Source: Chara braunii
Taxonomy: Eukaryota; Streptophyta; Charophyceae; Charales; Characeae
Length of the DNA: 35,080 bases
NCBI GenBank assembly: GCA_003427395.1
Contig: BFEA01000196.1
Span: forward strand, 2,356,403-2,391,482
Direction: 5' to 3'
How positions within the stretch are numbered: position 1 is the stretch's first letter; each line of letters begins with the position of its first letter. The position numbers and the translations under genes are program-made. Under the pieces are notes generated by a model. That model did not search any database. It worked only from the letters and a program-made list of their open reading frames with translations, and was not told the DNA's origin. Below are positions 10,129 through 18,607 of the stretch, one piece after another.

Positions 10129-10141
10129 TGATCCAATCCTC
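10129..10141. repeat. Target-site duplication of the U2 retrocopy, 5' side
   Basis: TGATCCAATCCTC directly follows the U2 5' end (minus strand reading starts at 10129) and repeats the sequence beyond the poly(A) tail at 9631-9643 with one mismatch. Confidence 0.75.
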
Positions 10142-10167
10142 TTTGCTCGTGGGACCTCGCCCTGCCA
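10130..10167 (-). mobile_element. Isolated end of a Tourist-like MITE, target of the U2 retrocopy
   Basis: Read on the minus strand this begins AGGGCGAGGTCCCACGAGC and continues AAAGAGGATTGGA, matching the terminal repeat of the MITE at 11866-12107. The U2 insertion point lies in it, so the MITE end was probably there first. Confidence 0.6.
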
Positions 10168-10244
10168 CATCCAATCTGAGACTGCGTTTGTTTTCTCTTC
10201 CTTTTTTTTCTGCTTGTGACGCGGGCTATTCCTGGGAAGCCACA

Positions 10245-10430
10245 GGGGTGAGGTCCTGCTAGCAAAGAGGATTGGGTCTAAAGTCTGAATCTGGATGTGT
10301 TCCTGGATAGGTGCTGAATCATATTGTAATGGATCTGCTTATGTGCATCTCTGCATAAAACACGTCCAGATTCAGGCAATTGCTTGGTCCGAGATTCAGG
10401 CAATTGCTTGGTCCGACCTTGCCCGAGGTG
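10245..10430. mobile_element. Degenerate Tourist-like MITE copy
   Basis: The left end GGGGTGAGGTCCTGCTAGC then AAAGAGGATTGG resembles the terminal repeat of the 11866-12107 MITE. The interior (GTCTGAATCTGGATGTGTTC, GGATCTGCTTATGTGCATC, CACGTCCAGATTCAGG) is clearly homologous to that copy. The right terminal repeat is eroded. It contains a perfect 24-bp tandem duplication. Confidence 0.7.
10368..10415. repeat. Perfect 24-bp tandem duplication
   Basis: Two exact copies of a 24-bp unit starting AGATTCAGGCAATTGCTTGG lie at 10368-10391 and 10392-10415, near the right side of the MITE copy. Confidence 0.95.
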
Positions 10431-11455
10431 CCAGAGAACAGGTCCCACATTCCAGTCAACAAAACACACTGAGGTAAGATACTAGTAGGGACAGGGGATG
10501 GGAGTATAAACGTGGGGATGGGTAGGGTAGGTGGCATATCCTGTCAGGACAACCATTGGCTGCCGCTGCCAGCAATCACAGCGGGTCTGGTCCTTGGCCT
10601 CTACAACAACCTGGGCTTCCAAAAAAAAAAAAAAAAAAAGAAAGAAAAAGAAATGAAAAGAAAAGAGAAAAAGATCATGGGCATACTTTTGCAAGGTTGA
10701 AATAATGCCCCCAGAATACTCTTAAGCTATGTTCCCACCTGTACGCACGCTTATACAAGTACGGATTCGCACTCCTGGGGCGAGATCCCACTAGTAGCGG
10801 ATAGGGCGTGTGACCCTTCGGCACCGTTGATGAGAACGGTGATCAGTGGTGTTGTTTTTCTTGGTTTTCGGTGTGGGGAAACATATGACTTTTGGGGGGC
10901 TCCCATTGGGTGGCATTTCTGTTGTTTTTGTTGCAGTGCTCCTCTGGGGGTCATGGATGTGAGTGAAAATCGTACCAACTTTTTTGGGTTGGATTTTCAC
11001 GCACCTTCCACTTACTTTTGCATAGTTGCCATGCGTTTTTTTTTGTTTTTTTTTTTGAGGCCGAAAATGAGAACGTTCCCCTTTTCTCATCATGAAGGGA
11101 TGTCAGTTCGTGTCAGAGTCTTCAACAACTGGTCTGTCATTCCAAGCCTTGGGGAATCGGAACAGCCGCATGCAAGTGGACACTTTGCTTATGGGAAAGT
11201 TAACAAATGTCTGTTGGCCTCATGTACATGGTCCATGAACCGTCCACATGCACAACATGCCAGCGGAATCATCAGAAGATCCACAACCTGACAGCTGACC
11301 GCAGTTCGCGGCGGGTGGACAACATTGCGTTGTCAGAATTGCGGCATTTTTTTTTTTCAACATTTATCGCGGAGTAAAGGATGCCACACGGATGTCGCCC
11401 GCACGTCCCGCAACCGTCACACTACTCCACATACATCGTTAGTGGGATCTCCCTC
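10431..11455. other. No gene recognised; poly(A), MITE end and a small hairpin
   Basis: Contains an A-rich tract (10621-10678), another Tourist-type end GGGCGAGATCCCACTAGTAG at about 10778, and a hairpin at about 10963-10998 with arms GTGAAAATC and ATTTTCAC plus CCAAC/GTTGG. A T-rich run lies near 11036-11056. No ORF shows a known motif. Confidence 0.6.
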
Positions 11456-11846
11456 CTGTACTCGTACGTTAGGCGGCCGTACGAGTTTCTTTCTTTTTTT
11501 TATTTTTTTATTATTATTATTTTGTTAATCCAGTATTGTTTTCTTTCCCCCCCCCCCTTATATTCTAATCAGAATCTGCAGATGATGCTCAGCCAAATGT
11601 TGTTTGTATTGTGCTGTTGCATAACATTTTTTTTTTCCGGAAATTTTTAATGACTTTTTTGTTTTTTTCCCGTACGGGCCCTAGGCAGCGTACAAAACGT
11701 TTTTTTTTTTTTCTTTTTTTTTTCCGTATGAGGGCGTACAAAACGTACGAGATGACGTACAGGTTCCCGTACAGGTCCCGTACAGATATTACCTGTACGT
11801 TTCGTACGGAGAGGCCCCATACGTGTACGGCCCCATACGTGTACAT
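11456..11846. repeat. GTAC-rich palindromic block
   Basis: About fourteen GTAC tetramers occur in about 390 bp, mostly as CGTACG, CCGTACGGG, GCGTACAAAACG or CCATACGTGTACGG. T-rich stretches interrupt them. The clustering and self-complementary words resemble subterminal repeats of a DNA transposon, but no ends were found. A similar shorter block lies at 24078-24165. Confidence 0.65.
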
Positions 11847-11865
11847 TAGGTAACGAAGCTCTTAA

Positions 11866-12107
11866 GGGCGAGATCCCACTGGCAAAAGCAATTGGAACAT
11901 GTGTCTGAAGATCCCACTGGCAAAAGCGATTGGAACAAGTGTCTGAAGATTCCACTGGCAAAAGCGACTGGAATAAGTGTCTGAATCTGGACGTGTTTGT
12001 GGAGACGTGCAAAAAAGTGTAATTGATCTGCTTTTCTGCATCCCTGCGTGGAGCACGTCCTGATTCAAACATTTGTTCCAATCCTCTTTGCCAGTGGTAT
12101 CCGGCCC
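11866..12107. mobile_element. Tourist-like (PIF/Harbinger) MITE, 242 bp
   Basis: Ends GGGCGAGATCCCACTGGC and the inverse of GGGCCGGATACCACTGGC form inverted repeats, extended on both sides by AAA and related bases to about 35 bp. TAA lies directly outside each end (11863-11865 and 12108-12110), a PIF/Harbinger TWA target duplication. The left subterminal region is amplified into three 38-bp tandem copies. No coding capacity. It could be mobilised by a Harbinger-type transposase, although its ends differ from those of the 946-9476 element. Confidence 0.85.
11872..11985. repeat. Three tandem copies of a 38-bp subterminal unit
   Basis: Units at 11872-11909, 11910-11947 and 11948-11985 each start GATCCCACTGGCAAAAGC or GATTCCACTGGC and end GTGTCTGAA. 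They differ at a few positions. Each carries the terminal-repeat core CCACTGGCAAAA. Confidence 0.95.
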
Positions 12108-12229
12108 TAAGGCTTGACAATGAGGGTGTGCTGTTCTTGCATTCGGGTGACTGCGGTAGTCCACGCTCGAAAAGTCCTGGGTTCTAGGCCATCCTCCTGC
12201 CACGTCAGTGGGATGTGGCTTGGGGGGCT

Positions 12230-12285
12230 GAGCAAAACATTTGGTCCACGAGCAAAACATAAGGTCCACGAGCAAAATATGTGGT
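12230..12285. repeat. 20-bp tandem repeat, 2.8 copies
   Basis: Units of the form GAGCAAAACATTTGGTCCAC follow each other at 12230, 12250 and 12270, with small differences. Confidence 0.9.
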
Positions 12286-12289
12286 GTAA

Positions 12290-12883
12290 ATGGTTGTGTG
12301 CGAGTCTAGTTTAGTTCTGTTCATTTCGTACTCCATCCTTCAAACCTCAAGGGAGGCCTCCAATTACCGAAGAAGTGGGGTAAGGACCAATCACTGCTTT
12401 GGAGTCGTCGTCGGGATATAATCCGTTAAAATTGGGATGAGAAAGAGAAAGGCTTGGGCCCCACTCCATCTTTTCATTTCATTTAAGTAAATAGTTTTCC
12501 TGCAAGTTGAACTTGAATGGAATGTGCGCCTCCCAAAAAGCTGTTTTCAGTTGCATGTGATGGAGCACGGCTGATGCCAATTCTGGCGTTCATCAGATTG
12601 GGGAAGCAGAGCCTATTTTCTCAAGAAATTCCCGGGACAAAAGAAAGCTGCAGTCATGTGTGGAAGAGTACCGTTCATTGTTTCCTTTTGCAGGTCTCGA
12701 ACTCCTGTCGGTGGGAGGCAGCATGAGTTAAGGCACCCCTTTTTTTATCGGAATCGTCAGGGAAAGCGCCTGTAGCGGCAGGCAATGCCTCAAAGACACC
12801 ACAGTGTGACAGTGGGGAACTGTTACAAGCCAAAGAAGCTTTTTTGGGGGGATAACTACGGCGGAGTCACGAAAAGAGTTTCT
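12290..12883. other. No gene recognised
   Basis: Moderately AT-rich unique-looking DNA with short ORFs without motifs. A GGAGTTCGAGACC word on the minus strand near 12690 resembles a tRNA B box but no tRNA fold accompanies it. Confidence 0.5.
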
Positions 12884-12942
12884 AAATGCATTTGAAACTG
12901 CCTTTTAGCAGTCCAGTCAGGGCCCGAGTTTCAAATGCATTT
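12884..12942. repeat. Small foldback, 16-bp arms
   Basis: AAATGCATTTGAAACT at 12884-12899 is exactly inverted at 12927-12942 around a 27-base loop. The arm shares the TGCATTTGAAAC word with the larger hairpin at 13344-13453. Confidence 0.85.
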
Positions 12943-13082
12943 GGTAGCACCTCAGTCCCGGCTTTGTTCTTCCCTCTCCAGCTTGACACCACGGGCCAAC
13001 CCCTGTAGTTATTACACCGCTCAGTGTTTCTTCCAGCGTTCTCGCAGGAGATTCATTTCCAGGGGGCTGCAACGGGCGGGAG

Positions 13083-13086
<4 letters not shown>

Positions 13087-13127
<41 letters not shown>

Positions 13128-13139
13128 CACTAGCGAAGT

Positions 13140-13209
<70 letters not shown>

Positions 13210-13211
13210 TG
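13087..13211. repeat. GA, CT and GT microsatellite cluster
   Basis: (GA)n at 13087-13125, a 17-bp spacer, (CT)n at 13143-13192, then (GT)n to 13211. It repeats the GA-then-CT arrangement seen at the left end of the window. ORFs here are repeat translations. Confidence 0.95.
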
Positions 13212-13343
13212 CGCGCTCCTGCCCGCTGCGGCCGGGCGCCGAGAGCTCCGAGGTAAGCCGGGTGTCCTACCTACAGGGGTTGGCCATGACGGTGGTGTCA
13301 AGCTGAAAAAAAAAAGAAAAGACCAACAGACTCCCCGGGGTGA

Positions 13344-13453
13344 CCGTTCTGCTCACCCACGTTTCAACTGCATTTGAAACTTGTTGCAGAAACGGAGTTT
13401 GAAAACTCTGCAACAAGTTTCAAATGCAGTTGAAACGTGGGTGAGCAGAACGG
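13344..13453. repeat. Perfect 47-bp-arm hairpin
   Basis: The arm 13344-13390 (CCGTTCTGCTCACCCACG...TTGTTGCAGA) is the exact inverse complement of 13407-13453. The loop is 16 bases (13391-13406). Transcription from either strand would give a 47-bp duplex without a mismatch. It could be a foldback element, a recent inverted duplication or an siRNA/miRNA-like precursor; the sequence alone does not decide. Confidence 0.97.
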
Positions 13454-14041
13454 ATGCCCCGTGCGAGTCGTGTTGCTTTGTAACCTAGCCGGGTGGGAGT
13501 GTGAGGCCTGGGAGAGCTCTACAGGGAATAAGACAGTGTTGGATAGTTTTAGAGAGTTTTGTTTGGGAGTCTAGGGGTTCTGAGCATTCGCAAAGAGGTC
13601 AGTAGTCATTCATAGTTTTTCAACCTCTTTTTAATTCTCTTGAATTTCTTCAATAGTTCTTGTAGCAGACCTCTGGTTGGCCTGTGAGACCAGCCCCTTG
13701 GCCTGTTCTCACAGGCCTGTATTGTATTCAGGGTAGTCCAGTCCAGGTCGGTACCTCTGTCGGTACCAGCCAGTCCAGTCCAGTCCAGTCAGTCCACTGG
13801 GGTATACCCCAGCCAGAGTCTGTATTTCTGGTCATTCTACATTCGCACAATTTGGAGTATATGCGTTGGAGTCCGCGTGGGAGCTGCGCTGTGCCATCTT
13901 GCTCCACCGTCATCCTCCATCTCCATCTCTATCCCAGGCGGAGCACCTCACCCGGTCGGTCCGCCACAGTTCTCAATAGTTCTCAGATTGATTCTCAGCC
14001 GAAGCCGGGTAATGGCCCCGGTATCTCAAATGACTTGTGTA
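13454..14041 (+). repeat. Dispersed repeat, inverted copy at 17845-18100
   Basis: The first 220 bp match the inverse of 17845-18100, with shared words such as GGGAATAAGACAGTGTT, GGTTCTGAGCATTC and CAATAGTTCTT or TAATAGTTCTT. CCAGTCCAGTCCAGTC tandem words and TCGGTACC follow near 13755-13795. It is probably an untranslated region of a retroelement, but which one is unclear because an assembly gap follows. Confidence 0.65.
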
Positions 14042-14131
14042 NNNNNNNNNNNNNNNNNNNNNNNNNNNNNNNNNNNNNNNNNNNNNNNNNNNNNNNNNNN
14101 NNNNNNNNNNNNNNNNNNNNNNNNNNNNNNN
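14042..14131. other. Assembly gap (90 N)
   Basis: Ninety unknown bases. Any ORF crossing this point is artificial. Confidence 1.
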
Positions 14132-14205
14132 TTTTTTTGTCGATGGTTGTACTTTTGATCTTGCAATGGAAATAGAGGTAGGGAATCCTCACAAACAACC
14201 GAGAA

Positions 14206-15851
14206 TTGAAAATGGGATTTTTTAATGAAAGTTTTGGGTCATTACCCAGCTTAGACTTATGCTTCGCTCCCCGCACCGCCTCGGAACAGAAGGGATGGTA
14301 CGCCAGCCTCCACTGCCAAATGGGATCTCAAGGCCGACCTCCTATGGACAGATATGCTGAGGCTGTGGAGAGAACGAGGTCCGACCCAGAAACCTGTCCT
14401 GCTTGGATGGGACGAAATATGGAGACAGCCTCTGTTTGGGAGCCCCTTCATATTAGATCATACAGGTAATCCCTTTTCGCTGCAAACGGGCTCGAGATGG
14501 TTCCCCTGGGTGAGAAAAGGGATATACACAGTGGCTGATCTGTGGAATATCCACGCAGGCACGTGGTTATCGGTCCAGGACCTTCGACAGAAGCTGCACT
14601 ACGTAAAAAAGCCGAAAGGAGGACTGCAAGAGATTCCAAGAGGCTGTTCCCCTAGCATGGGTGTTGGAACTCGAAAGAGGCCCGACAATACGGCTGGGGG
14701 ACTGGGTGGTGCAACCAGAGGACTGGCCGATCACCATGGTGATATATACTGTAGACGAGGTTAGAGACGAGCCTTAGGGCATACACACCACGACTCCTAG
14801 TAGGAGAAAGATGGTCCAAATTGGACCGACCAGACACCCTGGACCGTCAGACACCTGCCACAGGACTCGTCAGAATATGTGTGATCAGTGATAATGACGA
14901 AGGACCCTTCATGTATGAGCCAACTGTACCCCTCTGCCAGTTGTCATTCAACCCACAAGAATGGGAGTGGGACAGGGGGGACTCCCGTAAACTGCAGATA
15001 TGGCAGTGCACGGTAAAGGATGGGTACAGAACAGCAAGGAAACCGGCATATACATCTTAACCGATCAAACTGCGGTGGGCAAGGGACTCGCCTCTCAAAG
15101 AAGAAGACATGGACACAATCAGATGGGCCACATACGCGACCATACGACCTGCAAACCTGCGGGCACTGCAGTGGCAGATCATCCACAGGTGTTTACCTAC
15201 ACCAGACTGGATTGTGCCTAGAACAAATTTGGAAGATCGAGGTGTGTTGTCTCCGACTCTCCACTCTACATCTACTGCATTGGGACCTCCCCTAAGAAAT
15301 GAGCTACACTCGAACACTGCCTGGTGGACTGCACCATGGTCGCTCAACTCTGGCAATGGTGGGGTGCAGCATGGCATCATCTAACCGGCAACCACCTCCC
15401 ATGGGACCTCAAGATCATCCTTTTGGGGGAAATGCCCCCGCAAGGGGCCAAGTGGTCACCATTTAGTCTTAACATATTGGCAATAACAAGACCACCAATG
15501 CTAATGGTTGTGTGGCGAATGAGATGTGCGTATGAGCACAGGCAGTATACATATGGTTTCATGGAGGTTCGGGCCTCGATTCTAGAAACAATCATCGTCA
15601 ACACACATGAGGCCTGGCAAGAGCTCAAAAATATGCTGCGAAAGGAATCAGATATAAATAAAAGGAAGGAACTTTCGGATAACTTTCACTCTATCTGGGT
15701 GGACTGTGCAGAAAAACTCTATGGATTGGATCATGATAACCAGCTGCGATGGAAACAGTGGATGCTGATGGAACCACAATGGGAACGATTACCAAGATGC
15801 CATTTTCAGTTCTCATTCCAACTGACCAACTTTGTCCTTTTCCCGGCCTGA
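14206..15851 (+). pseudogene. LINE ORF2 C-terminal part, broken
   Basis: No reverse transcriptase domain is present; only the region downstream of it remains. Frame 2 (about 14354-14764) has WDEIWRQPLFGSPFI and WFPWVRKGIYTVADLWN, aligned by eye with EEVARQPLFGNRKI and SWVKKGIIRVKNIW of the LINE at 20348-23718. Around 15290-15350 a zinc-binding trace reads TLEHCLVDC followed by QLWQWWGAAW, as in the zf-RVT domain. The last frame (15324-15851) ends with a TGA after ADNFVLFPA-like hydrophobic residues (TNFVLFPA). Frame changes near 14770, 15060 and 15320 and an in-frame TGA near 15291 kill it. Only roughly 40% similar to the other LINE, so a different subfamily. Confidence 0.75.
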
Positions 15852-16860
15852 TATCCCCCCTCACAGTTCCTAACCCTCTTTCTCTCTTGGACCTTTCCAA
15901 TCCCTCCCCCTAACCCTCCCTGAATCCTGCCCTACTACCCTCCTTACTACTCTCCCTCCCCTCCCTTCCCGACCACACCCGCTTCCCAATCCCACCGCAG
16001 AAGGCCGGCCAAGAAGGGACTTCCCACGGGTGATACAGCATAGGGGATTACTACCCGGAGATAGAAGATGCACCCAGCCCCCACTATACATCGATTCTCG
16101 GACAACCGATTGTTCCTCACAGTTGGAAGGCTGACAAAGCAGTGGAGACAGACTCAGATAGACTCAGACAGTATTTGTGATCGACAACTTACAACGACAA
16201 CGCGAGATTGTGAAGACACAATGACATGATGACTCAATGACATAGGTTTATGGGTGGGTGGGAACAAGGGGCGGTTGAGGCCACCCCACACCAATTGACT
16301 GGTTTTCTTTGGGCTACGGGAAGCAAGGGACGTCCATAGAGTTAATGGGTTAACTGAACGTGCTTGGATGAAGGACATGTGTAACGGGTTTCATTCACCA
16401 TATCCCACTCAATACGTGTCATTATGGGACAAGAGGCACAACTAGAAACAACTTCAACTGCAATTTATGTCGCACAGGGCTACTGTCAACAATGACGTAA
16501 CAGACCCTGCATAATGTTATAAGTAGATGGACTGTAATTGATAGGCAGTCAGGCCTCATTAGATTGGGCTAGATGACTCAGTTAGGTTTTGAGATACTGC
16601 TAATCAGCTGGATAGGGTGCTCCCATCATCTGACATGTATTGTTTAACGTGCATACATAGGTAGGTGGATTATCAACACATCCTCCATAGGGACGTTGGA
16701 CCCGATTTCCAGCAGATACATTCACAACATTGTACAGGGACGCTGGGCCCATTTTCCGGTAGGTGCAGCTCCCCACCAATAGATGGAGCCTTCAACATTG
16801 GGACCTACTTACCGGGGTTGCTCTTATCACCTCGCTAAAAAAATAAAATAAAAACTTAAA
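15852..16860 (+). mobile_element. LINE 3' UTR and A-rich tail
   Basis: A polypyrimidine tract (15852-15975) follows the ORF2 stop. Near the end, GGGACGCTGGGCCCATTTTC then GCTCCCCACCAATAGATGGA matches the 3' UTRs of the LINEs at 20378-20510 (inverted) and 17244-17320 (inverted). A partial second copy of the first word lies at about 16690. The tail is AAAAAAATAAAATAAAAA at 16837-16855. Confidence 0.7.
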
Positions 16861-17124
16861 CTTGTGTTGGAAAGAAAAACTTCTGCCAAAAATCATGAAG
16901 CACAAACTGGTAGAAGCAGGACCTCAAAAAAGGCCTCAAGAGGTATCTAAATTTACCATATCTGAATGCTCTAAAACGAGCACTGTAATGTCTTTGTTAA
17001 ACCCAAAGACTGCAACTGGTTAAGTATACATTATTCCGCGAGTGATGAGTTAACCCGGTCGGCGTACCCATATGCCAAAAAAAATCCGAGTGACTGTCTT
17101 AAAAAAAAAAAAAAAAAAAAAAAA
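16861..17124 (+). mobile_element. Short segment ending in 24 A, possible SINE or LINE tail
   Basis: About 240 bp of unique-looking sequence ends in an A24 run (17101-17124). No tRNA-like A and B boxes were seen. It could be a SINE, or the continuation of the preceding LINE with an internal A-rich stretch. Confidence 0.4.
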
Positions 17125-17211
17125 CCATTGTTCCTAACTCTTGCCTGGAAGCAACCATTCAGCAATTGTCAGACAGTCCTTTGGATGAGACAAATGCAAA
17201 TGAATTGAAAT

Positions 17212-17216
<5 letters not shown>

Positions 17217-17243
<27 letters not shown>

Positions 17244-18480
17244 GGAACAATGCTCCAATTTATTCGTGGGGAGCCGCACGTGCTGGGAACCGGGCCCAAC
17301 GTCCCATTAGCAACATATTGGAGAACATGCTCGAAAAATTATGAGAGTGGAGGGTCAAAACTGAACCCACCTACCATCCAAAACTCTCTCCCTCAACTGA
17401 CGAAACGTCGGTCCAGGCTTTTAGTCCTCGTACTAGAACTCACTTGATCTTTGCACCACAACCTTCCCCAGTACTGACCAACCTAGTTCTGGCGGACAGG
17501 AAGTGCCTTCCTTCTTCGACATTTCCCTTAGCCGCAAGCCCCTGACACCAGGTTACAGGGTTAATACCCCGGCGCCGGCTACGTCGGATGGTTTGGTTAT
17601 GCCTTCCGCCCTCGGCATAACTCCACAGGCCTCAAGCTCCCCCCAGGTCACAGAGCAAAAACTCCAGCACCGGCCTGTGTCGTCCCAGGATCGTCCCTTT
17701 AACCTACCAAGTTAGTACCAACCTTATAAACAACCCCTCCCCTGTCGAGAGCCCCCGTACTACCTCCCAACCTCCAGTTCTAACTCTCCCCCTTTCCCTC
17801 TTTAAAAAAATAAATTAAAAAAAAGAACATTCTAAGAACTATTAAAGGAGTTAAGGAAAATTTAGGAAAGACATAGCTAGTTGTTGACCTATTGCTAGGC
17901 TACTCAAGTAGCAATTACTAAGTCGAAAAGGAAAGCCACAAAATTCCTTTGAATGCTCAGAACCCTGGAATCCCTAACAAAACCCTCTAAAATTCTTTAA
18001 CACTGTCTTATTCCCTGCCGAGCTCACCCAGGCTTCATGCCCCCACCCTGCTACGTTACAGGGCAACATGAGGCACCCTAGCTCCGGCCAGTGTCGTCCT
18101 GACAGCAACCTTTGGTTTTCTCTTGGAATGTCCGCCCCAAGGCATCCCCAAATCTCTCTACCAGGCCTCACGTTCCTGCTATCAACAGGTTATAGGGCAA
18201 CCCCCCAGCAGCAGCCAGCGTCGTAAAAACCACAGATGATCCATGGATATAACAGTATCAAAGAAGCCCAAAGTGAGTCCCCCACGATTTCAAAGAACTT
18301 TCTTCCCCTGTCTGTCTTTCACAGAGCTTCAATCAGAGAGGATGGCCAGTCTGATATGATCCTTAGCCATAGCAATATGTTGGTGGGAGGAGAGAACATC
18401 TCCTCGGAACACCTTGGCATTTCCGCTTTTCCAAATACTATTCATTACTGCCCCTTACACACCAAAGTCATATAAGATTT
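17217..18480 (-). mobile_element. Decayed LINE copy on the minus strand
   Basis: A T27 run (17217-17243) is the poly(A) tail on this strand. Next to it the 3' UTR words GGGACGTTGGGCCCGG and GCTCCCCAC are shared with two other LINEs in the window. At 18236-18480 a minus-strand trace reads MNSIWKSGNAKVFRGDV, resembling the W..R/G N..VF signature at the end of plant LINE ORF2. Between them, a GTTACAGGG/CCGGC/GTCG-type motif recurs at about 17549, 17647, 18055 and 18186. The part 17845-18100 is inverted at 13454-13670. No intact ORF. Confidence 0.55.
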
Positions 18481-18607
18481 GCATGGCCCACTAGCGAAGT
18501 TCTACTCATCTATATAGTGCTGTGTGATGCGCTTTTGGTAATTAAAAATTAATTGTAACTGGTTTCTGGACCTGTGTTTTCTTGATGTGAGCTTCCCTTG
18601 CAGTGGT

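Larger units (their letters stand above)
9645..10129 (-). pseudogene. U2 snRNA retropseudogene, split by a MITE
   Basis: Read on the minus strand from 10129, the sequence begins ATACCTTTCTCGGCCTTTTG and continues GCTAAGATCAAG, the plant U2 5' end and stem-loop I. Stem-loop II (GTGGTCCATCGGGCCAC) follows, then GATATTAAAT. After a 239-bp insertion it resumes ATTAAATTAATTTTTCAGGG (the Sm-site region), a stem-loop III-like hairpin and a stem-loop IV with the loop TATTGCACTG. Without the insertion and one 8-bp duplication it is about 195 nt, the usual plant U2 length. A 23-base poly(T) at 9645-9667 is a poly(A) tail on this strand. The branch-site recognition word GTAGTA is changed to GCAGCT (10091-10096), so even without the insertion it would be defective. 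Poly(A) plus flanking direct repeats indicate LINE-type retrotransposition of the RNA. Confidence 0.88.

Noticed and set aside
10130-10167. GTCCCACGAGC as a plant snRNA upstream sequence element for U2
   Set aside because: It lies only about 25 bp from the U2 start rather than about 70 bp, there is no TATA box at the proper place, and the sequence is explained by a MITE end.
12120-12200. tRNA-like word GGGTTCTAGGCC (B-box fit)
   Set aside because: No matching A box at the right distance and no cloverleaf could be drawn, so neither a tRNA nor a SINE head is supported.
12685-12725. Minus-strand GGAGTTCGAGACC resembling a tRNA T-arm
   Set aside because: Flanking sequence does not pair into acceptor, D and anticodon arms.
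15880-15930. TAACCCT words resembling telomere repeat
   Set aside because: Only isolated words inside the polypyrimidine LINE 3' UTR, not a tandem array.
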